Source: Ophioderma brevispina
Lineage: Eukaryota > Echinodermata > Ophiuroidea > Amphilepidida > Ophiodermatidae
Reading direction: 5' to 3'
Assembly: GCA_023653785.1 (NCBI GenBank)
Contig: JAMKCH010010216.1
Span: 1 to 64,000 of the forward strand
DNA length: 64,000 nt
A model generated the notes under the pieces. It saw only the letters and a list, made by a program, of their open reading frames with translations, searched no databases and was not told the DNA's origin. Shown piece after piece: positions 12,855 to 23,935 of the stretch (its first letter is position 1; every line of letters starts with the position of its first letter). The position numbers and the translations under genes were made by a program.

Positions 12855-13200
12855 CATGAATATGCACATAATACAGCCAAAAGCTACACATAATATTGCG
12901 GCACTCACTCTCTCATCCTATAAAGTTTAAGTAAATCGGGCTTAGCGTTAGCCAGCAGAGCATTTCAAAAATGTTACCGAAATGTCTGAAAAATATGCAA
13001 ATAAGCTAAGTAAATCTGAATATGCAAAAATCCAGCCAAAGCTACACAAATATTGCGGCACCTCACTCATCATCATAGTCAAGTTTGGAGTAAATCGGGA
13101 TAGCGTTTAGCCTGCAGAGCATTTAAAAAAGGTGAACTGAGTCATTACGGACGGACATACATAGGAAGGACGGACGGACATAGGACGGAAATACAGACAC
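12855..13200 (+). repeat. Direct duplication with GGAC microsatellite
   Basis: A block beginning AATATGCA and containing CAGCCAAAAGCTACACA, TATTGCGGCA, AAGT-TAAATCGGG, TAGCGTT and AGCAGAGCATTT occurs at 12858-12970 and again at 13018-13125. The second copy is followed by GGACGGACATA-type microsatellite DNA at 13148-13192. Confidence 0.65.
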
Positions 13201-13986
13201 ACAAAATGTGGACTAGTATGTGCCTCAAGAACATTCGTTCAGGGCACACAAAAAATGTCCAGACGCAAATCTAAGCTTTCATTCTCATGGCCTAACATAA
13301 CAACTCGTTAGTCAGAAATTGCCCATAATTTGGATGGCATACTCAAACTCCATCAGATGCCAGGGCCTACTTCGACGTCTTTGGCTGCTTCTCTATCCAT
13401 TTCAAACAAATCCCGAAAATGGCCCAAAAACTGACACAAAACGGGGATCTTCAGCAGAGATTCGGACGAATTAGGGTAAAAATATCCAATGTGAATGTAT
13501 CGTATCCACACTCCCTTAAAATGAAAGAGTGAGAAATCACTCTGAATTTCGAGTATTTTAAATTAACTCTAATCGAGGAGGCTTTTTAGCTCTAAAAGAG
13601 CGAGAAATGCACCTGACACCTTAACTCGCGGTTAAACGAACTCACTCTGTTATGAGGGGCTCAAAAGGCACTCTTCTTCAGAGTGAACCCACTCTGAACT
13701 TTATCGACGGATTTAGCTCTAAAAAGAGTGAGAAAATGCTCAACTCTTTTTCGGAGTGACTAATAGCCAATCAGAAACGCCCGCAATCGCGGATTTTTTT
13801 TCGAACAACATGGCGACGAGTTAAGTGAGACAGTCAGCAACGGTTGAACGAAGTAGTGAAATTAGTGAAGAACTCATAGATATCTTCATGGGTGAGTATA
13901 TTGTAGGTGTCGCGTTCATAGTCATCGGAAGTTACAGACCAAAGTGTGGAGAAGCAGTAAATGTTATTTACTGTATTATCACTATG

Positions 13987-15012
13987 TATGTAAGTGATCC
14001 ACGATGGAGATTGCGCCCCTCCGCAAGAACATCCGAAGTGGCGTATCTGCGCTCGAGCGCACTGAAAATCCGTCGGCGGAGCGCAGGAAACACATCCATC
14101 ACTATATATAGTGAGGGACAAATCCTGCGCTCGAGCAGCAGAAAATCCACAGGCGGAGTATCTGCGCTGAGAGCAGGAATGAAAAACACCTCCGTCACGA
14201 TATAGCTGAGGTTAAAATCCTGCGTCCGAGCGCAGAAAATCCAGTAGGCGGAGTATCTGCGCTCGAGCACGTAAAATTATATCGTTATAATAACAATATA
14301 TAGTACTGCGAGAGTACCCCGTTGGCGGATGTTCTGCGCTGGCTCGGCTGGTTATGTTATGCGCTGAAGCAGAAAATCCATCGGTGGAATATCTGTGCTC
14401 AAGCACGGAAAACTAATGGATATATATATAGTTACTAGAGCAGAAAATTCAAGGGGATTTTGCGGGTGGATGTTCTGCCGCTCGCTCCGCATTCGGCTCT
14501 CTGCCGCGCGATCCGCTGGCGGATCTCGGCTGGCGGAGTTCTGCGCTCGCTTCCGTGGGCGGATCTGTATTTGTTATGTTTTTCCTTTATTTACCGATTA
14601 TTTATCTTTTTTGATACAAGAAAATAAGATTTGTTTCAATATATGCAATTACTGTGAATAAGTTTACGGGTTTATGCCAAGTTTAAGGGAAACCGAACTG
14701 ACTCTGTTTCATTCAAGCCAGATCATTCGTTTTTCGTGTTAGGAAATTAACACCAGCTTAAAGGTTGATTCCTTGGTAGGCATTATTTCACACACTGTTT
14801 TCATAGAACTTTATCTTTTTTACTGTAAAAGGTGTTTTAAACAAACAATTGTATTAAATGTAAACATAATAAGATGATGTTGCCTTTAGAACAAATCATA
14901 ACACACGCTCCGCTGGTGGATTAACTGCGCTCGCTCCGCTGGTGCATGGTGCATGGAGTTTCTGCGCTTGCTATACGCTGGTGGTTGGTGGGAGGTTTGC
15001 GCTTGCGACGCT
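13987..15012. repeat. Left arm of the foldback element
   Basis: From 14010 to 14420 come units with CAGGAAACAC-CTCC, TCACTATATATAGTGA, ATCCTGCGCTCGAG and GAAAATCC--AGGCGGAGT, i.e. the reverse complement of the right-arm units. At 14460-14570 and again at 14905-15010 follow units of the CTGCGCTCGCTCCGCTGG type. An AT-rich stretch (about 14570-14900) splits the arm. The left arm has fewer and more degraded outer units than the right arm. Confidence 0.7.
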
Positions 15013-15542
15013 TGGTCAAATTTACAAAATACTTAAATTCATTTTTTTCATGTAAAACTAGTTTTTGTGTAGTAGGACAATTTTGGGTTCTACTTATAGA
15101 AACGACACACCCTTCTAAAACATTTTTGCACCATGTTTCTAAACACTGTGACATATTGGGTGCTATTAAACAACTAATACTATAAAACATGTCACCATTA
15201 ACTGTTTAAGAATATTACGTTAGGTGGTTTAGGTATTTGACTCACGTGTTTAGAGATTTGACCATGTTAGTTTAATACCTAACACAAATTTCCGCCACGT
15301 TTCTAAACAATGACTGTTTTATGCAGTGTAATGAGAGCTATTATACTGCCTCAGAACTTCGATGCGGGCATTGTGCTGCAATTCCCAGAAAAGGAATAAA
15401 ATAAACCAGAATGATAAAGAATACAATTTCCTTCTTTCCTGTTCCTCTTCCTCCATTCTCTTTCCCTCTCCTGTTTCTTTGTTTCTTCAATCTGTCTATC
15501 AGGTCATTAGCAACTCATAACAATATTTAAAGTTATTTATAA

Positions 15543-15726
15543 CAGGGGTATCAAACAGGCGCCCGCGGGCCCGATCCTGCCCGGCGAAGCTTGCTGTTGG
15601 CCCTTGACATTTTGAAATATCATCAAACCTAGCAAAAAAGGTTGTATCTGGCCCGCGAGCATGAAATATTTGTAAGGCGTATTACAGCCCTGCATGGCCC
15701 GCAGCCAAAATAGTTTGAAACCTCTG
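15543..15726. mobile_element. hAT-like MITE, 184 bp
   Basis: The termini CAGGGGTATCAAAC and GTTTGAAACCTCTG are imperfect inverted repeats (3 mismatches in 14). The interior begins GCGCCCGCGGGCC and ends GGCCCGCAGCC. This layout, CAGGGGT-TCAAAC followed by a GGCCCGCGGGCC block, is familiar from many animal hAT-derived elements. The flanking 8 bp are A/T-rich and only partly alike, so the target duplication has decayed or is unclear. It lies in the centre of the foldback element. Confidence 0.55.
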
Positions 15727-16464
15727 GTATAATACATGATTATTTCATCGGTTTAGTTCTATAAATAACTGGGAAAAACAGACTGGGATAGTACATATAT
15801 CCCGTATAGCTATCTGTGTAGATCATGGGCTGCCCACTTTGAAGTCGGTGTACGGTACAGATGCAAACATTTAATTTGGCCCGGTTCGGGAATTTCCCCG
15901 TCTGCGTTTCTATGACTCCTCTAGTATTCAACCTCAGGAAGGCACCAACATCGGCACGGTCTTTACTACCACACAGCTGTAATGAAGCAACTTTTCACGT
16001 GTTGGTGGTCTTGCCAGTGTGGCATTCACATAATTTCCATGGCTATGTGCGGGTTTTTATCATAAGGTAGTAAAGATGATGCTAAATAGACATTTCCGTA
16101 TTATAAGTATCGATTAGGAATAGTTTTAATCGCTTGTAAGCGGTGAACCTCATCTATAATTTTATTATTTTTTAATATTGAAAATGTAAAGAGGTTGTAA
16201 TTATATAATTTCTAACAAAATGAACGCAGTGGAGGCTCGCCAAACCCAAATTTTTCCTCACAACTGAATTTAAATATTAGGATACACAAGCACACCATAT
16301 TCGACGCCTTTGGGTGGCCGAATCCGTGTAATTTGTGACACATTTTTTTTTCTGTTTTGCGCAAGTACCCTATTATCACTAGTTTTGGTATATATAACAT
16401 CATTTGAAATCCAAAAGTAGAAAATAAAACATATTCCAACATACGACTAATTGCAACACACCCA

Positions 16465-16520
16465 CATACACTGGCGTCACCGGGGGGGGGGGGGGGGGGC
16501 GGGGGTGGGCTTTGGGGGCT
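16465..16520 (+). repeat. G-run at a possible element terminus
   Basis: ACTGGCGTCACC is followed by 18 consecutive G (16482-16499) and GCGGGGGTGGGC. The CTGGCGTCACC-G-run pattern resembles one end of the CAGTGGCGTACC element at 22.4 kb, but no partner end was found nearby. The ORF reading through it on the minus strand is not a gene. Confidence 0.35.
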
Positions 16521-16861
16521 AAAGCCCCCTCAAAGTTCTCAGAAAAAGAATGAATGAAGAAAGAGGAAGGGAGAGAAACAGAGAAAAGAGTAAGAAAAGA
16601 AGTACTCAAGGAACGCGTTTCAGTCTTGAAACCCTAAAACCTCAGCACAGCTGTTTGACCCATGCAACATTGTCTCTTATTTTTAGACAATTTGAAGCAA
16701 TGGCGACACAATTTTGACACTGATATTAGAGGACATTCACTCCCACAACTAAAATTACTTTGCTGCCAAAGCATAAATCCATTGCGGGAAGTCTTGCCAT
16801 ATAGGCCTCACAGATCATAATGTGTATTTATACCGCCCCTAATATGCTTATTTCCCATATA

Positions 16862-17036
16862 AAGACGTGTGAAACTAATTTGATGAAAATCATAATTGCC
16901 GCCGAATGTAAATTTCATCAAATTGCAGTATAGTGACATCAAATCTCACAACTTAGTCGTCAAAAGTGTGTTGCCATTGATATGTTTCTTTGTTTTATTC
17001 TCTTTTTGTCATAATAAATGAGACTTGTCAACACGT
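16862..17036 (+). repeat. Dispersed repeat (pair with 44.4 kb)
   Basis: AATTTCATCAAATT, GTCAAAAGTGTGT, CATTGATAT and TAATAAATGAGACTT-TCAACACG appear here. They recur in the same order at 44365-44520 (ATTTCATCAAATTTACAA, GTCAAAAGTGTGTCATTG, ATAAATGCGACTTTCCAAC). No coding content. Confidence 0.6.
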
Positions 17037-17159
17037 GATCAAGGAGCGGCCCCTGGACCCCCACCCGTTAGTCGCTGCGCTCGCTTCGCTCGCTGGGTCG
17101 AACATCGTGAGTCCCAGCCCCCCCGCAGAAGTGCCTGGCCCCAAAAACGTTTTTCTGGC

Positions 17160-17212
17160 CGACACACACACACACACCCACACACCTACACACACAAACA
17201 CTCGACGCACGT
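17160..17212 (+). repeat. CA microsatellite
   Basis: Interrupted (CA)n with CCCA and CCTA variants. The 107- and 81-codon frames that cross it are repeat artefacts. Confidence 0.7.
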
Positions 17213-17479
17213 CATCAGCATCGATGTCCCCATTATTTGCTCCTGTTATTGGTCACCCAAAACGGCATAATTTAATATGTGTGTTACACATGACACTAGT
17301 ATTGGAAATATAGGGGAAAAGCTGGTGTTTGTAGTCTACTAAAACTCGTGATTACTTTTGACAGTGATGAGCGTTGGGTTATTATGAGTTGTTCTAAATG
17401 CAACATCCTCTCATTATTTTTTTGTCATTGAAACCAATTTGTTGAGTATCAAAACCAAACGATTTACATAAAACAATAG

Positions 17480-17840
17480 AGCCAATAGAGCGAGCGCAGA
17501 AGCTCCGTCAGCGTAGCGACACAGTTTGATCCATCCGCGGAGCGAGCGCAGAAAAATCCCTAGCGGAGCGAGCGCAGTTTGTTCCACCAGCGGAGCGATC
17601 GCAGAACCTCCGCCAAGTAGGATCAATAGCCAGAATAGTCAGCACGGAGCGAGCGCAGAACATCCACTCCAGGCGGAGCGAGCGCAGAACTCCACCACGG
17701 GCCGATCGCAAAAGATCCGCCAGTGGATCAAGCTCAGAACATCCTTCCGCGGAGCGAGCGCAGAAAATCCACCAGCAGAGCGAGCGCAGAACATCCACCA
17801 GCGGAGCGAGCGCAGAACATCCGCCAGCGGGCGCAGACAC
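17480..17840. repeat. Inner right arm: GGAGCGAGCGCAGAA repeat
   Basis: About a dozen units of roughly 27-30 bp, of the form CAGCGGAGCGAGCGCAGAAC plus ATCCACC. They are the inverse of the CTCGCTCCGC units at 14460-14570 and 14905-15010 in the left arm. The high CpG content stands out against the AT-rich surroundings. Long apparent frames on both strands come from this stop-free repeat. Confidence 0.75.
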
Positions 17841-17847
17841 TCCACCT

Positions 17848-18410
17848 ATCCCTCACTATATAGTGACGGAGGTGTTTCCTGCGCTCGGGCGCAGACACTC
17901 CGCCTATGAATTTTCTGTGCTCAAGCGCAGGATTTTTTCCCTCACTATATATAGTGACGGAGGTGTTTCCTGCGCTCGAGCGCAGACACTCCGCCTATGG
18001 ATTTTCTGCGCTCGAGTGCAGGATTTTTCCCCTCACCATGACGGAGGTGTTTCCTGTGCTCGGGCGCAGACACTCCGCCTATGGATTTTCTGCGCTCGAG
18101 CGCAGGATTTTTTCCCTCACTATATAGTGACGAAGGTGTTTCCTGCGCTCGGGCGCAGACACTCCGCCTATGGATTTTCTGCGCTCGAGCGCAGGATTTT
18201 TTCCCTCACTATATAGTGATGGAGGTGTTTCCTGCGCTCGAGCGCAGATACTCCGCCTATGGATTTTCTGCGCTCGAGCGCAGGATTTTTTCCCTCACTA
18301 TATAGTGACGGAGGTGTTTCCTGCACTCGAGCGCAGACACTCCGCCTAAGGATTTTCTGCGCTCGAGCGCAGATACTCCACTGTCGGATGTTCTGCGGAG
18401 GGGCGCAGAA
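17848..18410. repeat. Outer right arm: alternating palindrome array, about 89-bp unit
   Basis: Six units start near 17851, 17939, 18029, 18114, 18203 and 18292. A typical unit is CCTCACTATATAGTGACGG, then AGGTGTTTCCTG, the palindrome CTGCGCTCGAGCGCAG, ACACTCCGCCTATGGATTTT, a second CTGCGCTCGAGCGCAG and GGATTTTTTC. TCACTATATAGTGA is itself a palindrome, so each unit can form three small cruciforms, one AT-rich and two GC-rich with an XhoI-type centre. The last part (18355-18410) is a divergent half unit. Confidence 0.85.
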
Positions 18411-18864
18411 GCTCCGGTAGTGGATCACTTACATAACTCTATCACTCGTACATGCGGTAGTCTGCGCCAGGCTAGGCTTACACATGTAGGAAACGCACAA
18501 TCATGCATGTCACGGGCATGTATGCCATGAGCATACACGTCATGCATGCCACAATCATGCATGTCTCACTGAATCATGCCAATAATGCGCCACAATATTC
18601 ATTCATGTCACGATGCTATGAATTATGACCTACACATACAATATACGCACCAAACGAACAAAATTCACAAAGAATCACAACTCTATAAGAGTGACTAGTT
18701 CACTCTAAAAAGGAGTTATCAGTTCACTCTTTCCTTAGAGTTATTTTGTTCACTCTTTATTTGAGTGGATCTCACTCTAAAAGATGCGTCACTCAGCTGG
18801 CTCTTTTTTGGAGTGAGATTTCACTCTCTTAGAGTGGTTTTTCACTCTTTCGTTTTAAGAGAGT

Positions 18865-21800
18865 AGCATGACTAGAGATCAGTGATCGTATCACTCACAC
18901 AATCAAAACAACAGCAGTGATTCTAAAAATTACTCGCCTCATTTTCTCTAATTTGCCACAAATTTACTCCTTTTTCCTTATTTCTGTACAAACCACCGCC
19001 ATCTTGTATCCAATATTGAAGATCAAATAACTTTTGGACTAAATTCTTGATTTGGGTGAAGTAAATTATGAAAATGTTGGAAATGTTATCTACTTGCGAT
19101 GAAAACACTGCCGATGGCTAGAGGCCTGACACGGCTCTTCCATTGATTTATGTTACACCCTTGTATGCTAACCGATGGAATTGCATGAGGTATAGGCGCT
19201 TTCAGAGGGAGTAACGGTGAATATCTAAATATATTCTCAGACTGGGAATAGCCATATTTGGTAAAGAACGCACCATATATGCATTATGGAGGCATTTTGG
19301 CACATTTATCACTCAATTACGGTTAATGAACATCTTTTTTGAATGAATCACTATTTGGTTTCCAGTGAAGTGTAATTGGCTCGATGAGCCAACATCGAGC
19401 ATAACAAGGCGGTGATTACTTAAACTAGCGAAAATGTGTCTACTCAAACGAGCGGGAAAGGTGTCTACCTCAAGGAGCGAGGCGTTGGGGTTCGTTTGCA
19501 ACGAATCAAAAATGCCAATTAGATTCATCCTCAAATATGGTCCACCCCCCCCCCAAAACACCACCACACCAGTGCTTGGGGCCATTTTTCGTTAACACAA
19601 TTTTGCTTCAAAAATCCAACAGTGGATTCATATTTCACTCACACTTGTAATATATAGATGTTTTGGGACTGCTTTCATTGACGGGTAGGGTAGAAACATT
19701 GTGTAAAAATCCAGCCACACACAGTGACAAAGTCAGGAACTCACAATAATGCAGGGACTCAAAAAAGAATAACGACTCTGTGATTTTACCCCTGCTTTCA
19801 AGGCAAAACTGACTCTAAAATTCATGCAGTTCAATAAATGCTGCCTATGTAGTCAGTATACTCCCCACCCCACTGCTCACTTACTGTCTGGTCAGTCAGA
19901 CATATATGTCTGGTCTATCAGAGTACCAGATAGATAATATTATGGGGCAAAATTCTAAATATCTTCTGGAAAGACCAATTTATGTATAGGAGCAAACTTA
20001 CTTTAACACTTAAAGAGTATAAGGTGGGGGTCCATGTGGACCCAACATTTTGTTTCGTGCACCATTTTGACCAAATTTTTATGTAATAGCCTAAATATCA
20101 GTTGCACATTTTTTTTAATTTTGAATAACACCACCAAAATGCTATTCAAAATTTGTTTGCCCCTTAAATTGTACTAGAGTAACTTTTTAAAATTTTGATT
20201 TCAGCAATGTAAATGTGTTTATGTTCTCCTATTATGAGCCAAATTTTATAGGAAAAGTGTTTTTTCATTTTTATTCTTTTTTTTTATAGGAGAAGTTGGT
20301 GCGCATTGTTGTTGTTGTTGTTTTTTTTTAAAAATAACCCGCCAATATGTGACAAGTGACAACCATTTTCATTTATATTCCTGTTATGTGGTTGTTTTGA
20401 TGTACCCCAGTAATGACCAGAGTTTTGGTAAAAAATTCCACCGGCAAAGTGGTTTTCAGAGGCCCCCATACAGAGTGTGTAAGCCCTCATACACTTTAGG
20501 GTTAACCCTTTCATATCTAGCAAATCAATGGCTTTTGTGATGGGTTTTTAAACAATTTACAACTGCAATCATTTGTGAAGCCATCTTAAAAACCACTGAC
20601 CTAAGACTAGGCTTGTTTGGACTCATTTCAATGCACTTCTCATGCCGATTTCAAATATGGTCATGAAATATGCATATTTTTTAAAAAGAAACAATTTTTA
20701 ACACTGAGCAACTCATAGAGATAGATAAATATAAGGCTAGAGTACCGATGGCCATTTCAATTCAACAAGCTCTTTGGTAGAGGGTTAAATGTTATCTCCC
20801 AAGACCATCACTACGTAAACCTTACGGCATGGAATAATGCACTTTATCGTCAATTCCACCAGGCGATCCTCCAATATAAAATGATCCTCAGATATCCAAG
20901 AACATTGTCAGGCATGTGGTTTGTTCAGAAAGCTTACCGTCGCAAAGATTAACCTCAATTTTTTTTGCAGATATTCAATAATAGCGTGGACTCATGACGA
21001 GTGTAACATTTTTAATACAGTAGAAATGCACAGTTCAAATATTTTTAGTAATTTGGAACTTGACCTCAGTAGGTGCGAAACAGCATCCGTCATTATTGGT
21101 AATTGGCAAAAATAAGCATCTTCTTGCCCTTTCTAAATAAGCTACCAGGAACATTGCCCAACATCTGAACGTACAAAGTAATTTCATCTTTGGTCATATA
21201 ATTTCACTTTTAGCTCAAAACCTATGAATGCTGCCCTTTAAACCACATGTTTGTTACAGTCATTCAGACAGCCACACAATATCTCATTAGTGGTTAATAT
21301 ATCCATACAAAATCAAATCATTAAAATATTGGTAACCTCTAAGTCAGTGTTCACATATTGTGTGTATGGTCTGTCAACTGTTAAGTAGTGGACTACGATT
21401 GCGACAATGTGATTAATTTGGATGAAATGGGCTGTCCAATCACACAAAAAACAAATTATTGCCAAATTGTTGACTTTTTGACACTCTTTTCCACCCCTAT
21501 AACGAACCCAGGAGACCCCTGTGATAATTGGGTAGTCAATCAAGTTTTGTTGCTCCTTTGGCCATCATGATGTGTTGCATTATTTAGGGAATTAATGGAG
21601 TTTGTGCAAATGAAAATGTACAAAAATGTAGCTTACTAAGATAATACCAACCGGGGACATGTAAAAAAACCCCCCACCCTTGTGGACAAAGATTTGCTTT
21701 GACCCCATCTCTATAGGAAGATGTTTTTCAGGGCACTGCTATGATGCCAGGGCCATGCATGAACAAGGGGAGTGTAGAGCATGTCCCCTGGCCCCCACCT

Positions 21801-21952
21801 TATTTCAGTCATATTAGGAGCATACTTACTTTCTTTTTTACATTTTATTTTTCATTTGCTCTGGGCTTCCCCTTATCGTATGCACAATCAACACATCTTT
21901 TTCTTTCGTTATTTTTTCATTTTTTCTTCGGTGTCCCTTTTAAGTGACATGA
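18865..21952. other. No confident gene
   Basis: Unique AT-rich DNA. Small features are a 16-bp palindrome CAGACATATATGTCTG near 19896, a (GTT)n run at about 20308, and the exon-like segment at 20971-21072 listed separately. No TIR pair or internal duplication was found. Confidence 0.4.
20971..21072 (+). CDS. Weak exon candidate, unrecognised
   Basis: A strong-looking acceptor (a T-run followed by GCAG) precedes 102 bp that stay open in one frame, ending at AGTAG before GTGCGA. The encoded stretch begins YSIIAWTHDECNIF and has no domain that I recognise. A chance combination of splice-like signals in AT-rich DNA is an equally good explanation. Confidence 0.13.
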
Positions 21953-22295
21953 GGAGATTTTTTTTAGGATACGAATTTCTCTCAATTACAACAAATTACA
22001 CAGGATCGATTGTAGACCATCGATTGACAAACAATTTTACAAAGAAAACAGCAAACCTTGTTTTGAACCTGCCGACTATCAATATTGTCCTCATAGAACA
22101 ACGTGCTTTGACTTTCTTCGTGCACGACAGAAAGACTACATCATCATATATTACATAAAGACGGCGTTTCGGCTTATTCACTTCAGTGTGATCTAATGCA
22201 TTGGAACAGTCCAAAATGCAAAAAACCCTGGTTCGAAAAAAATGGGGGGGCGCTTCTTTTCTGGAAATCTCATGTCCTCTTTCAAGTGTCATCGC
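21953..22295 (+). repeat. Dispersed repeat (pair with 59.2 kb)
   Basis: Shares ordered blocks with 59185-59545: GATACGAATTTCTCTCAA, TTGTAGACCA, GCAAACCTTGTTTTGAAC, CGACAGAAA, ACATAAAGACGGC, TTATTCACTT and TGCAAAAAACC-TGGTT. The 125-codon plus-strand frame and the 98-codon minus-strand frame over this segment are broken in the other copy, which argues against coding. Confidence 0.7.
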
Positions 22296-22422
22296 TCAAT
22301 CTCCTTTGTCCACCATGCCATCACTAGCTACACAAACACACCTTAAAAATTGACTCTTTGAGTGGTTATGCCTCATTTCCCTATGAACTTTTATACCATG
22401 TTGTTGGAAGGTGGGATGGTTG

Positions 22423-22714
22423 CAGTGGCGTACCGAGACAGTCGATCCAGAGGGGGCAAATTTCCAAGTCGTTCCGCCAGAGGGGGCAAAATTTGTAAAT
22501 CGTCCCGGTGATTTGCTCCAATTAAGTCTGAATTTGACCAAATGCGCGCATAGCGCGCGGAAATTACCGAATTTACTTTAATTTTGGGGCTGAAATTGGT
22601 TGAAATTCCCCCCAAAATAGGGATAAAAATGCACATTTTGGCCCATATCGTCCCGCTTTTTCGAGCCAGAGGGGGCAACTTGCCCCCCTGCCCCCCCCGG
22701 TCGGTACGCCACTG
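22423..22714. mobile_element. hAT-type MITE with perfect TIRs and 8-bp TSD
   Basis: Perfect 14-bp terminal inverted repeats, CAGTGGCGTACCGA at 22423-22436 and its complement at 22701-22714, are bounded by identical octamers GATGGTTG (22415-22422 and 22715-22722). An 8-bp duplication and CAG-G-G-type ends are classic for the hAT superfamily. The 292-bp interior holds subterminal AGAGGGGGCAA blocks (near 22449, 22480 and, at the other end, 22667) and no ORF of transposase type. The intact target duplication points to a fairly recent insertion. This is the best supported transposon in the window. Confidence 0.9.
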
Positions 22715-22722
22715 GATGGTTG

Positions 22723-23856
22723 TTAAACTGTTGATACAATTATGCAATCCTTGGTCAAAAATTATCCTTTTGATATTGACCCCCTAAAGACCTCGGGCCC
22801 TGGGCCTGGGCCCAACTGGCACTATGGTAAATCTGGGTCTGTACAACATATCCAATCTTTTATTCTTTAAATCAAAACGGTAAGTAATCTTTGATTGGGG
22901 AAAAACAAACAACCTATAACAAAACAATCTCTTATGTACTTCCCAATCTACACTTATGCAACATGTCAAATGCATGTTCAATTCAGCATTTCCTCTTGCT
23001 GAGAAGTACAGTGGAGATGACATCAACTATAACCTTCAATTTGAGTGAACTTGGGATGTAAAGTAGGCCAGTGACGTGAAAGAATTTCACACTGGTGTAC
23101 CATGATGCTATACACCTACAAAATATGGGATATTAATGTCACAAATCTACAGAGATTAAAGCAAATATAATATGTATTCAAGATAATAATAATATCTTAA
23201 ATACTTGCAAAACATGATGATATGTTTCACATACAGATAACATGACAAAATATAAGCAAGTAACCCGGGGCAAGTAATCCTGGAAAAATGGAATGGGCTG
23301 AAAAATACCCAAGCACATAAGTGCACTTTTCCAATGACAAAACAATACATTGATGGCAGAGCATAATGCAAAATATCTGCATATAAAATAGCACTACATT
23401 AACAAGATAATGTTTAAAAAAAGTCCACTCTTGCCAAATTTGCCCCCCCCCCACATTTGGGGAAAAGTCCCCTTTAAATAAAATGCCCCCTAAAAAATCC
23501 TGGTTAGGGAGCCTGTGTTCTTTTCTACATAAGACATGATACAAACCCCAATAAGCTTTGCCATTACCCTACATACAATACTGACTAATGATACTATAGG
23601 GGAAAATTCAATTTTTCACCAAAATTTTTGTGCAGTTTTTGGCTCTACTTGATGGGAAATGACTAGGTTTATATAATCAGAGTGTTTTAGTGCTATAATG
23701 TCTTTGAGTCAGGAAAATTGCAAAATATCAATTTTCTACCCTATATCCAGTATTTTCATATTTTCCTCAACTTATGACATCACTATGGAATGCTGGTACT
23801 TTTTTTGATAATGGAAAGAAGACACTCTAAGCTATCCTGTGGTTCTAAACTTACAG
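22723..23856. other. No gene recognised
   Basis: AT-rich single-copy sequence with short frames on both strands. A C-run near 23441 and GGGCCTGGGCC near 22796 are the only compositional features. Confidence 0.4.
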
Positions 23857-23935
23857 GAATCAGATGTTCATATGGAAAAGCATGGTGGTGGCAACCACCA
23901 CCCCTTCAGGAGTTCTGCTACAAAAAATGGCTCAG
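23857..23935 (+). CDS. Candidate internal exon 1 of 3, unrecognised gene
   Basis: An acceptor TTCTAAACTTACAG precedes 79 bp that end in CTCAG before GTAGAC. In phase 0 it reads ESDVHMEKHGGGNHHPF and on to SSATKNGS, a hydrophilic stretch with Gly/His clusters. It leaves one base (G) at the 3' side. That phase fits the next candidate at 27664, whose first two bases, AG, complete a Glu codon. I do not recognise the protein. The phase match is suggestive only. Confidence 0.25.

Larger units (their letters stand above)
13984..18439. mobile_element. Nested foldback-like element, 4.46 kb
   Basis: The element sits inside copy A of the AGAGTGA element. TATCACT flanks it on both sides (13977-13983 and 18440-18446), while the uninterrupted relative has TATCACT once (57831-57837). 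The termini carry a 16-bp inverted repeat: TATGTAAGTGATCCAC at 13987-14002 and its complement at 18420-18435. The arms are arrays of short palindromes in opposite orientation on the two sides. The centre (about 15.0-17.47 kb) holds unrelated sequence, including a small hAT-like MITE and a dispersed repeat. No transposase is visible. Long TIRs built of tandem repeats are the hallmark of foldback elements (Drosophila FB, sea urchin TU); membership in either family is not shown. Confidence 0.75.
13510..18864. mobile_element. AGAGTGA-rich TIR element, copy A (interrupted)
   Basis: The left end, ACTCCCTTAAAATGAAAGAG, and the right end, CTTTCGTTTTAAGAGAGT, are inverted versions of each other over about 34 bp. 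Both subterminal regions (13520-13780 and 18680-18850) are full of GAGTGA/TCACTC pairs. The inner unique parts match the compact copy at 57357-58321: AACATGGCGAC, GTCAGCAA, ATTATTTACTGTAT on the left and TCTGCGCCAGGC, CATGCATGCCACAATC, CACGATGCTATG on the right. Without the nested foldback the element would be about 0.9 kb. It has no coding capacity, so I call it a non-autonomous DNA transposon. I could not identify a clear target duplication, so the superfamily is open. Confidence 0.75.

Noticed and set aside
17508..18428. Arg/Ser/Ala-rich frames of 68-127 codons on both strands
   Set aside because: They run through the foldback arms; the repeat units contain no stops in several frames, and the 'proteins' repeat with the DNA unit.
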